Shown here: one piece after another, positions 25,058 to 34,819 of the stretch
Layout of the letters: each line of letters starts with the position of its first letter
How positions within the stretch are numbered: the first letter of the stretch is position 1
Assembly (NCBI GenBank): GCA_963662375.2
Contig: CAXXRP010000011.1
Location: forward strand, 1 to 64,000
Length of the DNA: 64,000 nucleotides
Direction of reading: 5' to 3'
Origin: UBA11612 sp963662375
GTDB taxonomy: Bacteria; Pseudomonadota; Alphaproteobacteria; Rhodospirillales; Rhodospirillaceae
Made by a program: the position numbers and the translations under genes
Notes under the pieces: generated by a model
Told to the model about the DNA's origin: nothing
Databases searched by the model: none
The model's input: only the letters and a program-made list of their open reading frames with translations

Positions 25058-25873
25058 ATGGCGGGGGCCGGTTTTTCAGACGCCTGTATTGCGTTGCTTC
25101 ACCGCCTCGCGGACCGTAGCGGCGAGATTGCGCTTCAGCATTTCCGCGCCTCGGGCGCTGTCGACTCCAAGTCCGACGACACGCCGGTCACCATAGCCGA
25201 CCACGACGCCGAAATCGCCATGCGTGAGATGATCCGCGACACGTTTCCCGATCATGGCATAATCGGCGAGGAACAGGGGCGCGAACAGGACGACGCTGAA
25301 TGGCTGTGGATTCTCGATCCCATCGACGGCACCGCGTCATTCATCAACGGCGTGCCGCTGTTCGGCACACTCATCGGCCTGTGGCAACGCACCGAAAACG
25401 GCAAAGGCAAGCCCGTGCTTGGTTGCATCAATCATCCCGCCCTTCGGGAACGTTGGACCGGCGGGACGGACCACCCGGCAACTTTCAACGGTAGCCCCAC
25501 CGCGCCGCGGGAGTGCCTTGCACTGGCGAAAGCGTCTTTGTATTACACGGGCGCGCGCTTGTTTACACCCGATGAGGCAGATGCGTTCGCCGCGATTACG
25601 AATGCCGCGGCGCGGACACGTGCAGGGGGCACCGACTGCTACCACTACGGGATGGTGGCCTCGGGCTGGATCGACATAGCCGTGGAATCAGGCATGAAAC
25701 TGCATGATTACGCCGCTCTCGTGCCTGTGCTGCAAGGCGCGGGCGCCTCCGTATCCGATTGGAATGGTGACCCGTTGGCCCTAGAGTCTGAGACGACAGT
25801 GAATGGGCGAGTACTGGCCTGCGGCGACGGCCGCGTTCACGCCGAAGCCGTCAAGATGCTGCGACGCAAGTAG
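25058..25873 (+). CDS. hisN: Inositol-monophosphatase-family (histidinol-phosphatase-like)
   Basis: 271 residues. Motifs of the lithium-sensitive phosphatase family: GIIGEEQG (metal-binding Glu), WILDPIDGTASFINGVPLFG (catalytic Asp residues) and the C-terminal ESGMKLHDYAALVPVLQGAG. The GVPLFGTLIGL segment and the position after a cytochrome gene favour HisN-type histidinol-phosphatase, which dephosphorylates histidinol phosphate in actinobacteria and many Alphaproteobacteria. Inositol or other sugar phosphates cannot be excluded. It follows the cytochrome by 9 bp. Confidence 0.85.
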   Translation: MAGAGFSDACIALLHRLADRSGEIALQHFRASGAVDSKSDDTPVTIADHDAEIAMREMIRDTFPDHGIIGEEQGREQDDAEWLWILDPIDGTASFINGVPLFGTLIGLWQRTENGKGKPVLGCINHPALRERWTGGTDHPATFNGSPTAPRECLALAKASLYYTGARLFTPDEADAFAAITNAAARTRAGGTDCYHYGMVASGWIDIAVESGMKLHDYAALVPVLQGAGASVSDWNGDPLALESETTVNGRVLACGDGRVHAEAVKMLRRK

Positions 25874-25915
25874 TACGCCGCGCACCTGCAACGCCGATTT
25901 CAGGAGACGACCGCC

Positions 25916-27778
25916 ATGCGCCGGGGACTATCAACACTGACCGTTGTGTTCTTTATCTGCGCGGCAGCGGCGCCCTCCGAGGCCATCGTGCGCGGCAAAC
26001 CGGTGCACGGACTGGCGCTTTACGGCGAGCCCAAATATGGGCCGGGCGAAGTTTTCGATTACGTCAATCCCAACGCCCCGAAGGGCGGGACATTTCGAAC
26101 AAATTCGCCAACCCCCACATTTGATTCCTTCAACCCATTCATCATTAAAGGCACCCCCGCCGCAGGCTTATCCTTTCTAGGCACTAACAGCTATTTTATA
26201 GAGGGCCTTACAGTGCAGGGCAGCGATGAACCGTTCACTCAGTATTGCCTCATCTGCGAGACCATGGAACTAGCCGAAGACAGCTCTTGGATCGAGTTCG
26301 TTATTAGGCCCGAGGCAAAATTTCATGACGGCTCATCTGTGACCGCCGACGATGTGATTTTTTCGTTCGAAACACTGATGGAGAAGGGTCACCCTTTTTA
26401 TAAGCTTTATTGGGGTGACGTAGAAAAAGCGGAAAAAATGGGAGAGCGAATGGTACGGTTCTATTTCGGCAACCTGGACAACGCGGAACTGCCGTTGGTA
26501 TTGGGTCAATTGCCGATCTTGAGCAAATCGTATTGGGACGACGGCGTGTTTGAGTCCGGTTCGCTGGAGGTTCCTGCATCATCCGGCCCATATCGCATTT
26601 CCAGCTTTGAACCTGGTCGTTTTGTGACCTACGCGCGCGATCCAAACTATTGGGGCAAAGACCTTCCCGTTACGGCGGGAACCCATAATTTCGATGAGCT
26701 TCGCATCGATTATTTTCGAGATACGCAAGTCGCCTTCGAAGCCTTCAAAGCGTATCAGTTCGATCATCTAGTCGAGAATACGGCCCTGCGCTGGGCAACC
26801 GGATACGACGAAGACGTCATAGAGTCCGGGCTCATGAAGAAAGAATCGTTCAAAGACGGCATGCCAGACAGCACGCAAGGCTTTGTCATGAATCTTCGCC
26901 GGGCGAAATTCTCCGACCGGCGTGTGCGAGAGGCCATGGGGCTGGCTTTCGATTTCGACTGGAGCAATAAGACTCTCGCCTACAGTCAATATGAACCGAT
27001 GGAAAGCTTCTTCGGTGGATCGGAGTTGGCCGCGACCGGGCTTCCGCAGGGCCTGGAGCTTGAAATCCTCGAGAAGCACCGAGGACCGGTACCTGACGAA
27101 GTATTCACCACGCCCTTCTCGCCTTCGCGCACGGACGGCTCGGGCAACAATCGCGCAAACCTTCTCAAAGCCAGGCAGTTGTTAAAGGCGGCCGGCTGGG
27201 AGATCAAAGGCGGCGTACTGACAAATACCAAATCCGGTGAGACGTTTGAATTCGAGTTCTTGCTGGGCCAATCCGGCCTTGAGAAATGGATTACACCGTA
27301 CCTAAGCAATCTCGAGCGCTTGGGAATTAAGGGGCGCATGCGCACCGTCGATTCAACTCAGTACGTTAACCGAATCAACGAATTTGATTTTGATATGATG
27401 GTCGGCGTTCCCAATCAAAGTATTTCGCCGGGAAATGAACAGCGCGAATTTTGGGGATCAGACGCTGCAGACAGGCCTGGTAGTCGAAATTATTCAGGAA
27501 TTAGTAACCCTGTCGTGGACGCCATTGTTGAAGGGTTGATCGCCGCTCCGACGCGCGAAAGCCTCGTTGCTCATACTCGCGCCCTGGACCGTATCTTATT
27601 ATGGAATCACTATTTTGTACCCGAGTTGAGTGTGCCCGCAACGCGGCACGCATTTTGGAATAAGTTCAGACACCCGGAGAAAACCTCACTACAGGGACCA
27701 GACTTAGCGGCTTGGTGGTACGATGCGGATAAAGGTGCCGTCATTGATGCCAGATTCAACGTAAGTCGAGGGAAATAA
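25916..27778 (+). CDS. yejA: ABC importer substrate-binding protein (YejA type), first copy
   Basis: 620 residues, with signal peptide (MRRGLSTLTVVFFICAAAAP, cleavage near PSEA). SBP family 5: HGLALYGEPKYGPGEVFDYV, GGTFRTNSPTPTFDSFNPFI, PEAKFHDGSSVTADDVIFSF, then DPNYWGKDLPV, the YejA hallmark. The YejABEF importer of E. coli takes up microcin C and peptides into the cytoplasm. Its neighbour downstream is a second, paralogous binding protein, followed by yejB, yejE and yejF. The gap to the upstream phosphatase is 42 bp, so the operon may begin there or earlier. Confidence 0.93.
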   Translation: MRRGLSTLTVVFFICAAAAPSEAIVRGKPVHGLALYGEPKYGPGEVFDYVNPNAPKGGTFRTNSPTPTFDSFNPFIIKGTPAAGLSFLGTNSYFIEGLTVQGSDEPFTQYCLICETMELAEDSSWIEFVIRPEAKFHDGSSVTADDVIFSFETLMEKGHPFYKLYWGDVEKAEKMGERMVRFYFGNLDNAELPLVLGQLPILSKSYWDDGVFESGSLEVPASSGPYRISSFEPGRFVTYARDPNYWGKDLPVTAGTHNFDELRIDYFRDTQVAFEAFKAYQFDHLVENTALRWATGYDEDVIESGLMKKESFKDGMPDSTQGFVMNLRRAKFSDRRVREAMGLAFDFDWSNKTLAYSQYEPMESFFGGSELAATGLPQGLELEILEKHRGPVPDEVFTTPFSPSRTDGSGNNRANLLKARQLLKAAGWEIKGGVLTNTKSGETFEFEFLLGQSGLEKWITPYLSNLERLGIKGRMRTVDSTQYVNRINEFDFDMMVGVPNQSISPGNEQREFWGSDAADRPGSRNYSGISNPVVDAIVEGLIAAPTRESLVAHTRALDRILLWNHYFVPELSVPATRHAFWNKFRHPEKTSLQGPDLAAWWYDADKGAVIDARFNVSRGK

Positions 27779-27787
27779 CAGTGAGGT

Positions 27788-29815
27788 GTGTCGGATGGAT
27801 CTTTTGATCTTGGACAAGTCGCCTTGAAACAACCGTTCATCGGAATCTTGGTCGGGGCACTTCTGCTTTGCAACATATCCACACCGTCACATGCCATCGT
27901 CCGCGGCAAACCGGTGCACGGGCTGGCCTTATACGGAGAGCCAAAATACGGCCCGGATTTCGAGCATTTTGAGTATGTGAATCCGACCGCGCCCAAAGAG
28001 GGCACGCTCACGCGCGGGCTTATCGGCACCTTCGATAGCTTTAACGCCTTTTCATTTAAGGGTACTCCACCACCTCCGGCGTTTTTGCAATTTATGGCCA
28101 ACGGCTCATTTTTCTATTTCAACGAGCCGTTGATGTCGCGCGGCGCAGACGAGCCCATGGCTCTGTATTGTCTAATCTGCAAAACCGTCGAAGTGGCCGA
28201 AGACAACTCTTGGATTGAATACACAATTAGGCCTGAAGCCCGCTTTCACGACGGAACACCCGTGACGGCAGACGACGTCGTGTTCTCGTTCAATATTCTA
28301 ATGAGCAAAGGCCACCCTAGGTATAAATTTTACTGGGGAGACGTGGACCATGTTGAGAAATTAGGAGAGAGTCGCGTCCGGTTTAATTTCAAGACGACGC
28401 AAAATACTGAGTTGCCGATGCTTGTCGGCGAGCTCCCCGTGCTTAACAAAATTTTCTGGGAAGCACACGACCTTGCAACGGCGACTCTTGAAATACCCAT
28501 TGCCAGTGGTCCCTATCGGATCGATCAATTTGAACCCGGGCGGTTTTTTACGTTCAAGCGGGATCCCAATTATTGGGGCAAGGATCTGCCTGTCACGCGT
28601 GGTTCGGCCAATTTTGACGAGATGCGTTTTGATTACTATCGGGATAGCGATGTATCGTTTCAAGCTTTCATGGGGGGAGCGTTCGATATACGTGGCGAAG
28701 GTAATTCTACCCGCTGGGCGACTGGATACGATCAAGGACTCATCGACTCTGGCGCGTTGATCAAAGAGGCTTTTACTGACGATCAACCTGATACCATTCA
28801 CCCGTTCGTCATCAATTTGCGACGCGACATATTCACCGATATCCAGGTGCGCGAGGCCCTTGCGTTAGCGCTCGATTTTGACGGCACCAACAGAACTGTC
28901 GCTCATGGCCTGATGGAGCCGTTCAGAAGCTTTTATCAAGGTGCTGATCTGGCATCGTCAGGCCTACCTGAAGGCGAGGAACTGGAAATACTAGAACGAT
29001 ACCGTGGTCAAATACCTGATGAGGTGTTCACGACTGCCTTCGAGCCGCCACGCAACGACACCGACGGCGCGTTGCGCGACAATCTTCTCAAGGCTCAAGA
29101 TTTGCTCGCAAACGCGGGGTGGAAGATTCAGAATGGAGTTTTGGCGAACGAGCAAAGCGGCGAACCATTTGAGTTCGAGTTCTTGTTGCGCTTGCCCATA
29201 TATGAAAGATGGGTTGGGCCTTATCTCAAAAATCTTGAGCGGCTCGGCATCAAGGGCGTCATGCGGATGGTGGACCCCACCCAGTACCTCAACCGCATGG
29301 ACGAATTCGATTTCGATATGGCTATCGGCGCGAGACCCTTGTGGGGAGGTCAGAGCAACTCCCCCGGCAATGAGCAACGGGAAATGTGGAGTTCTGATGC
29401 CGCCGACCGGAGCGGCAGCGAGAATTGGATCGGCATCAAGGACCCGGCGATCGACGCCATCATTGAGGATTTGATCAAAGCGCCGACACGAGAAAGCCTT
29501 GTCGCGCACACGCACGCATTAGACCGCATACTTTTATGGAATCATTTCGTCATTCCGGCCTACGTCGAGCCAAATATATGGTGGGCGTACTGGAACAAGC
29601 TGGGACGACCTGAGTATACACCCGCTAGTGGGCCGCAGCCCGCCGTTTGGTGGTTTGACGAAGCCAAGGCCGAGAACCTTGCTAATCTGCGTGATGTCAG
29701 CAGCAGCGCAGTGACAAACGGGAGCGCAAGCGGCTTGAACAGTTTATTGATTTTCGCGCTTGTTGCCGCCGGCGCTGTTATTGCAATAGTTGTTTTCCGC
29801 CGGCGCCGAACATAG
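27788..29815 (+). CDS. YejA-type binding protein with C-terminal membrane anchor, second copy
   Basis: 675 residues from GTG at 27,788; a signal-like hydrophobic segment (IGILVGALLLCNISTPSHA) precedes the same HGLALYGEPKYGP start as its paralogue. The domain matches the first copy along its length (SGPYRIDQFEPGRFFTFKRD, NYWGKDLPVTRG). It differs at the end: a Ser/Gly/Asn linker then NSLLIFALVAAGAVIAIVVF followed by RRRRT, a transmembrane helix with a positive tail. This predicts a binding protein tethered to the inner membrane, or a sorting-signal-like C-terminus. Only 9 bp separate it from the first copy. Confidence 0.9.
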   Translation: MSDGSFDLGQVALKQPFIGILVGALLLCNISTPSHAIVRGKPVHGLALYGEPKYGPDFEHFEYVNPTAPKEGTLTRGLIGTFDSFNAFSFKGTPPPPAFLQFMANGSFFYFNEPLMSRGADEPMALYCLICKTVEVAEDNSWIEYTIRPEARFHDGTPVTADDVVFSFNILMSKGHPRYKFYWGDVDHVEKLGESRVRFNFKTTQNTELPMLVGELPVLNKIFWEAHDLATATLEIPIASGPYRIDQFEPGRFFTFKRDPNYWGKDLPVTRGSANFDEMRFDYYRDSDVSFQAFMGGAFDIRGEGNSTRWATGYDQGLIDSGALIKEAFTDDQPDTIHPFVINLRRDIFTDIQVREALALALDFDGTNRTVAHGLMEPFRSFYQGADLASSGLPEGEELEILERYRGQIPDEVFTTAFEPPRNDTDGALRDNLLKAQDLLANAGWKIQNGVLANEQSGEPFEFEFLLRLPIYERWVGPYLKNLERLGIKGVMRMVDPTQYLNRMDEFDFDMAIGARPLWGGQSNSPGNEQREMWSSDAADRSGSENWIGIKDPAIDAIIEDLIKAPTRESLVAHTHALDRILLWNHFVIPAYVEPNIWWAYWNKLGRPEYTPASGPQPAVWWFDEAKAENLANLRDVSSSAVTNGSASGLNSLLIFALVAAGAVIAIVVFRRRRT

Positions 29816-29843
29816 AAACTACAACACAAGGTAACAGCGCACC

Positions 29844-30935
29844 GTGCTTGCCTATATCCTGCGTCGCCTAGCGCTCATCCCGCTCACCCTTCTGGGCATC
29901 ATCACCTTGAACTTTCTCATCGTTCAGTTGGCGCCTGGCGGGCCTGTGGAACGCGTTCTAGCTGAAATACGAGGTCTAGACGTTGGCGCGACAGACGCTT
30001 TCACAGGCGGCGGGAGCGACACCGCGCGATCAGGTGGGTCGGCCGGCACCAGCACCTACCGCGGCGCCCAGGGGCTCGACCCCGAGTTCATCAAGGAAAT
30101 CGAGCGCCAGTTTGGCTTCGACAAACCCGCGCACGAGCGCTTCATTCTTATGGTGACCAACTACGCCCGGTTCGATTTGGGCGAGAGTTTTTACCGGTCC
30201 ATCGACGTGGGCGAACTCATCGTTGAGAAAATGCCCGTGTCCATTTCGCTCGGCCTATGGTCCACGCTCATTATTTATCTGGTGTCCATCCCCTTGGGCA
30301 TTTCCAAAGCGGTCCGCGACGGCACACGCTTTGACGTGTCCACATCTTATTTGGTGGTGATCGGCTACGCAGTGCCAGGTTTCATGTTCGCGATTTTGTT
30401 GATCGTTCTGTTTGCCGGCGGAAGTTATTTCAACTGGTTCCCATTGCGGGGTCTATCCTCGGATAATTGGGAAACCTTAAGCACCTGGGCCAAGATCACC
30501 GATTATTTCTGGCATCTGACTTTGCCGGTAACGGCCATGGTTATCGGTGGCTTCGCCTCGCTGACGATGCTTACAAAAAACTCGTTCCTGGACGAGATCA
30601 ATAAACAATACGTGCTCACAGCCAAGGCAAAGGGCCTAACCGAGAACCGCGTTTTGTATGGGCACGTGTTCCGCAACGCCATGCTCATAGTCGTCGCCGG
30701 ATTTCCCTCCACCATCGTCAACATGCTGTTTACGGGGGCGCTGCTGATCGAGGTGATTTTTTCCTTAGACGGTCTTGGTCTGCTTGGCTTTCAAGCCACC
30801 ATCGACCGCGATTACCCGGTTATTTTTGGGACGCTCTTTGTCTTCAGCCTGCTTGGCTTGGTGCTCAATCTTATCAGCGACATCACCTACCACGTCGTTG
30901 ATCCGCGCATTGATTTTGAGGCGCGCGAAACATGA
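29844..30935 (+). CDS. yejB: ABC importer permease YejB
   Basis: 363 residues from a GTG at 29,844 (LAYILRRLALIPLTLLGIIT). BPD-type permease with six predicted helices; long periplasmic loop after helix 1 with a Gly/Ser-rich stretch; EAA-type cytoplasmic loop at KNSFLDEINKQYVLTAKAKG. Ends DITYHVVDPRIDFEARET, typical of YejB. Overlaps yejE by four bases (ATGA). Confidence 0.95.
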   Translation: MLAYILRRLALIPLTLLGIITLNFLIVQLAPGGPVERVLAEIRGLDVGATDAFTGGGSDTARSGGSAGTSTYRGAQGLDPEFIKEIERQFGFDKPAHERFILMVTNYARFDLGESFYRSIDVGELIVEKMPVSISLGLWSTLIIYLVSIPLGISKAVRDGTRFDVSTSYLVVIGYAVPGFMFAILLIVLFAGGSYFNWFPLRGLSSDNWETLSTWAKITDYFWHLTLPVTAMVIGGFASLTMLTKNSFLDEINKQYVLTAKAKGLTENRVLYGHVFRNAMLIVVAGFPSTIVNMLFTGALLIEVIFSLDGLGLLGFQATIDRDYPVIFGTLFVFSLLGLVLNLISDITYHVVDPRIDFEARET

Positions 30936-31978
30936 TAACTGCACTCAAACGCTGGGCACAAAGCCCCCTCACTCAGCGGCGCTTGACCAATTTCAAGGCC
31001 AACGGCCGGGGACTTTGGTCGCTATGGATTATCACCGCACTGTTCGTCCTAGCCCTCGGCGCCGAGTTTATTGCCAACGATCGGCCCTTGTTCGTGTTTT
31101 TCAAGGGCGAGTTTTATGTGCCGGTCGTTGCGGACTACCCAGAGACAACTTTCGGCGGTGTGTTCGAAACGTCGGCCGACTACACCGACCCGTTCCTAAT
31201 CGATTTGATCGAGGCTGAGGGTTGGATTATCGAGCCGCTGATCCCGTACAGCTTTGACACCATCGATTTCAATCTGGGCCGCCCGGCGCCTGCACCGCCG
31301 TCGGCACGCCATTGGCTAGGCACCGACAACCAGGGACGCGACGTGCTCGCCCGCCTAATCTACGGCTTCCGGCTGTCGATGCTTTTTGCGCTCGCCTTGA
31401 CGATAGTTTCCACAATAATCGGCGTCGCCGCCGGGGCCGTGCAGGGATATTTCGGCGGCCTTATCGACCTTATTTTTCAGCGCTTTATAGAGGTTTGGGG
31501 CGGGCTGCCACAGTTGTTTATAATAATTATCGTCTCGTCCATTGTTATTCCTGGCTTTTGGACGCTGCTGCTGGTGCTGCTCCTTTTCAGTTGGACCTCA
31601 CTGGTCGCGGTGGTGCGGGCGGAATTTCTACGGGCGCGCAACTTCGACTATGTGCGCGCCGCCAAGGCCCTGGGTATGAGCGATGCCGGCGTCATAGTAA
31701 AACACGTGCTGCCGAACGCGATGGTAGCCACCATAACATTCCTGCCTTTCATTCTTTCGGGTGCCGTGGTTGCTCTCACCTCGCTGGATTTCCTTGGCCT
31801 TGGCATGCCGTCGGGATCGGCCTCCCTGGGCGAGCTTTTGCGCCAAGGTAAAGAGAACCTGAACGCGCCATGGCTCGGATTTACGGGGTTCTTTGCCATT
31901 GCCGGCATGCTAACGCTGCTGGTGTTTGTCGGTGAAGCGGTGCGTGATGCTTTCGATCCCCGCAAGAACTTCGCCTGA
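30932..31978 (+). CDS. yejE: ABC importer permease YejE
   Basis: 348 residues. Second permease of the importer, with the N-terminal OppC-like helix after LTNFKANGRGLWSLWIITAL, a periplasmic segment containing HWLGTDNQGRDVLARLIYGF (family signature), and the EAA loop EFLRARNFDYVRAAKALGMS. Ends AVRDAFDPRKNFA. It follows yejB with a 4-bp overlap and precedes yejF by 12 bp. Confidence 0.95.
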   Translation: MITALKRWAQSPLTQRRLTNFKANGRGLWSLWIITALFVLALGAEFIANDRPLFVFFKGEFYVPVVADYPETTFGGVFETSADYTDPFLIDLIEAEGWIIEPLIPYSFDTIDFNLGRPAPAPPSARHWLGTDNQGRDVLARLIYGFRLSMLFALALTIVSTIIGVAAGAVQGYFGGLIDLIFQRFIEVWGGLPQLFIIIIVSSIVIPGFWTLLLVLLLFSWTSLVAVVRAEFLRARNFDYVRAAKALGMSDAGVIVKHVLPNAMVATITFLPFILSGAVVALTSLDFLGLGMPSGSASLGELLRQGKENLNAPWLGFTGFFAIAGMLTLLVFVGEAVRDAFDPRKNFA

Positions 31979-31990
31979 CGGATCATCTGA

Positions 31991-33601
31991 ATGTCATCCT
32001 CCCATCTCCTGCAGGTCTCAGACTTAGGCGTTATTTTCGGTAGGGGCGATGCAGCTGTTTCCGCAGTGAAGGGCGTATCCTTCACCCTTGATAAGGGAGA
32101 AACATTGGCGCTGGTGGGTGAAAGCGGCTCGGGCAAAACCGTGACTGCCCTTTCGATCCTCGGCTTGCTGCCCTATCCGCGCGTCAGGCATCCGACGGGA
32201 CGCATCACCTTCGCGGATCAGGAACTCCTCAATGCAACAGAGAGTGTGCTGCGAAAAGTGCGCGGCAACCGCATTGGTATCGTCTTCCAAGAACCCATGA
32301 CCTCGCTCAATCCCCTGCATTCTATCGAAAAGCAGGTCGGCGAGGTGCTGGACGTACACGCCGGTATGGAGGGTAAGAAAAAGCACGCTCGCATTCTCGA
32401 ACTGCTTTCCCTGGTTGGATTGCCCGATGCTTCGAAACGCCTGACGGCGCTACCTCATGAACTGTCCGGCGGCGAGCGCCAACGTGTAATGATCGCTATG
32501 GCATTGGCACTGGGCCCCGACATGCTTATCGCCGACGAGCCCACCACAGCGCTGGACGTGACAATACAGGCGCAGATTCTAGAGCTCTTGAAGGACCTTA
32601 AACAGCGCCTGGGCGTGGCCCTCCTGTTTATTACGCACGACCTCAACATTGTTCGCCGGTTGGCGGACCGGGTCTGCGTGATGAAAGACGGCGTCATTGT
32701 CGAACACGGCCCTGTATCTGAAATTTTTAAAGCTCCACGCCACGACTACACAAAGCGCCTCATGGACGCCCAACCCAAGCCGACACCGCCGCGACCCATG
32801 GAGGGCGATGAAATCATGGGCGCGGACAATTTGAAGGTCTGGTTTCCAATCAAGAAAGGACTCATCCGCAGGACTGTCGATCACATCAAGGCTGTGGACG
32901 GCATTTCGCTCTCCGTTCTCGCCGGGCGAACATTAGGCGTTGTAGGTGAAAGCGGATCAGGCAAAACAACTTTGGGCCTAGCCTTATTGAGGTTGATCGG
33001 CAGCACGGGTGTTATCCGTTTCCAGGGCGAACGGATTGATGGTCAACCGTCGAAAAACCTGCGGACCCTACGCCGTCATATGCAAGTGGTCTTTCAAGAC
33101 CCCTTTGGCTCGCTGAGCCCCCGCTTGTCCGTCGGACAGATTGTGGAGGAAGGCCTCACCGTACACCGTCTGGGAGACTTGGCGGAGCGCAACGACCGCG
33201 TCGTGGAGGCGCTAAAGGACGTCGGTCTGGATCCAGAGGCCCGCCATCGCTATCCCCACGAGTTTTCCGGCGGGCAACGCCAGAGAATCTCCATCGCCCG
33301 AGCCATGGTGCTGCGACCCAATTTTCTGATGCTGGATGAGCCCACAAGCGCTCTAGACGTGTCGGTGCAGGCGCAAATTGTCGACCTGCTTCACGCGCTT
33401 CAGGAAAAATACAATCTCGCTTACTTGTTCATCAGCCACGATTTGCGCGTGGTGCAGGCTTTAGCGGATGCCGTTATCGTCATGAAAGACGGTGTGGTCC
33501 GGGAGGCCGGCGCAGCGGCGCAAATCTTCAGCGACCCCAAGGACCCTTACACCCGCGCCCTTATGGCAGCCGCCTTGAACCTCGCGGTTACCCCTTCTTA
33601 A
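31991..33601 (+). CDS. yejF: ABC importer ATPase YejF (two fused ATPase domains)
   Basis: 536 residues with two ATP-binding cassettes. First: Walker A VGESGSGKT near residue 40, signature LSGGERQRVMIAMA, Walker B LIADEPTTALDV. Second: VGESGSGKTTLG near residue 320, FSGGQRQRISIARA and LMLDEPTSALDV. Both include the oligopeptide-transport C-terminal segments. Energises uptake through YejB/YejE. The operon yejA-yejA-yejB-yejE-yejF appears complete and intact. Confidence 0.96.
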   Translation: MSSSHLLQVSDLGVIFGRGDAAVSAVKGVSFTLDKGETLALVGESGSGKTVTALSILGLLPYPRVRHPTGRITFADQELLNATESVLRKVRGNRIGIVFQEPMTSLNPLHSIEKQVGEVLDVHAGMEGKKKHARILELLSLVGLPDASKRLTALPHELSGGERQRVMIAMALALGPDMLIADEPTTALDVTIQAQILELLKDLKQRLGVALLFITHDLNIVRRLADRVCVMKDGVIVEHGPVSEIFKAPRHDYTKRLMDAQPKPTPPRPMEGDEIMGADNLKVWFPIKKGLIRRTVDHIKAVDGISLSVLAGRTLGVVGESGSGKTTLGLALLRLIGSTGVIRFQGERIDGQPSKNLRTLRRHMQVVFQDPFGSLSPRLSVGQIVEEGLTVHRLGDLAERNDRVVEALKDVGLDPEARHRYPHEFSGGQRQRISIARAMVLRPNFLMLDEPTSALDVSVQAQIVDLLHALQEKYNLAYLFISHDLRVVQALADAVIVMKDGVVREAGAAAQIFSDPKDPYTRALMAAALNLAVTPS

Positions 33602-33731
33602 CCAATGGGCGCTGCGCTTAGGATGCAAAGATATGGGCGTTGACGAGACCAGTACTTGCAGCGCCCCCGCACCAGGATCATAGTGCCAAAATCCAAGTGC
33701 TAAGTCGCGCTCCGCGATATTGAACGGGCCC

Positions 33732-34073
33732 ATGGCTAACGACGACGAAGACTCCAAACAAGCCGTTTATGACGTCAATGTCGACATTTCCGTCGTGCTT
33801 GGCCAATCGAACCCGCGTGTTAATCAGCTACTGAAACTCGGGCGCGGTGCCGGTGTAGAGCTGGAGCAAAAAACATTCGATCCGGTGCAAATTTTCGCCA
33901 ACTAAGTTGTGATCACGCGCGGCGAGGTCGTCATGACCTTCGGTGACAAAATCGGCGTAACGCTGATGGATCTAGTGAAATCCATCTACAACAAGCGCAA
34001 TGAGGGAGCGGCATCGGTGAATCACGCAGGGCACCGCGGGTTCACACTTCTGCGTTGGAAGATCGATCCGTGA
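33732..34073 (+). pseudogene. fliN: FliN-type flagellar switch protein, nonsense-interrupted
   Basis: The frame reads MANDDEDSKQAVYDVNVDIS, VVLGQSNPRVNQLLKLGRGA and DPVQIFAN, then a TAA at 33,903-33,905, then in the same frame VVITRGEVVMTFGDKIGVTL and MDLVKSIYN. This is a FliN/SpoA domain of the flagellar C-ring switch. The stop replaces a residue in the middle of the domain (normally N-x-x-VARGEV). No other flagellar gene is in the window. The extra tail after SIYNKRNE is not family-like, suggesting further decay. Confidence 0.85.
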
Positions 34074-34142
34074 TCTTCTAAACACATTCTTCCCAAATCA
34101 TTGCAACCCTCCAATTCGTAGGCATAGGTCCGCCGCCGTTTC

Positions 34143-34811
34143 ATGCGCACGCTCTACCACCACACTCTCCTGGCGAGCGCACGAAAGGCGCGCCTCGCCT
34201 TGGGCGAGAAACGCTTGGATTTTGCGGAACACGTTACGGAACCGTGGCGCCGGGACGAGGAGTTACTTGTGCTCAATCCCGCCGGCGAGTTGCCGGTGTT
34301 GGTGGAGGAAGACGGCACCACCCTCTGCGGCGCAAACACCATTTGCGAATATCTCGATGAAGTCTATCCCGAGCCGAATTTGCTCGGTCGTACTCCGGCG
34401 GCGCGTGCCGAAGCTCGCCGGCTGGCCGACTGGTTTGACGGAAAATTTCACAATGAAGTAACGCGCCATCTAGCAGGCGAAAAATTGACCCGCCGGATCA
34501 GCGAAAATGCTGCGCCGGACTCGCGCGCCTTGAAAGCGGGTCGCAAGAATGTGCACATTCACCTTCAATACATCGCTTGGCTGACAGAGCGCCGCAGTTG
34601 GCTTGCTGGCGACCATGTGACTGTGGCGGACATCAGTGCCGCCGCCAACATCTCACTCGTGGATTACTGCGGCGACATACCCTGGACAGACCACCCTTTA
34701 GCCAAAGAATGGTACGTGCGCTTCAAGTCGCGGCCTTGCATTAGGCCGCTTTTGCGGGACACGGTCGCCAACATTCCACAGGCGCCTGTTTACGCGGACC
34801 TGGATTTTTAA
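34143..34811 (+). CDS. Glutathione S-transferase family protein
   Basis: 222 residues. N-terminal thioredoxin-fold domain (MRTLYHHTLLASARKARLAL; PAGELPVLVEEDGTTLCGAN with the cis-Pro and the glutathione-contacting GAN/T in place of the usual ES) and an all-helical C-terminal domain (WLAGDHVTVADISAAANISL, the N-cap/hydrophobic staple motif). It conjugates or binds glutathione; substrate unknown. Alphaproteobacteria carry many such genes. Its stop is 8 bp from the stop of the convergent TPR gene. Confidence 0.92.
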   Translation: MRTLYHHTLLASARKARLALGEKRLDFAEHVTEPWRRDEELLVLNPAGELPVLVEEDGTTLCGANTICEYLDEVYPEPNLLGRTPAARAEARRLADWFDGKFHNEVTRHLAGEKLTRRISENAAPDSRALKAGRKNVHIHLQYIAWLTERRSWLAGDHVTVADISAAANISLVDYCGDIPWTDHPLAKEWYVRFKSRPCIRPLLRDTVANIPQAPVYADLDF

Positions 34812-34819
34812 ATTCAACG

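Noticed and set aside
33903..33905. Programmed stop-codon readthrough in the FliN-like gene
   Set aside because: TAA is the least leaky stop and there is no recoding signal; the nonstandard tail supports decay.
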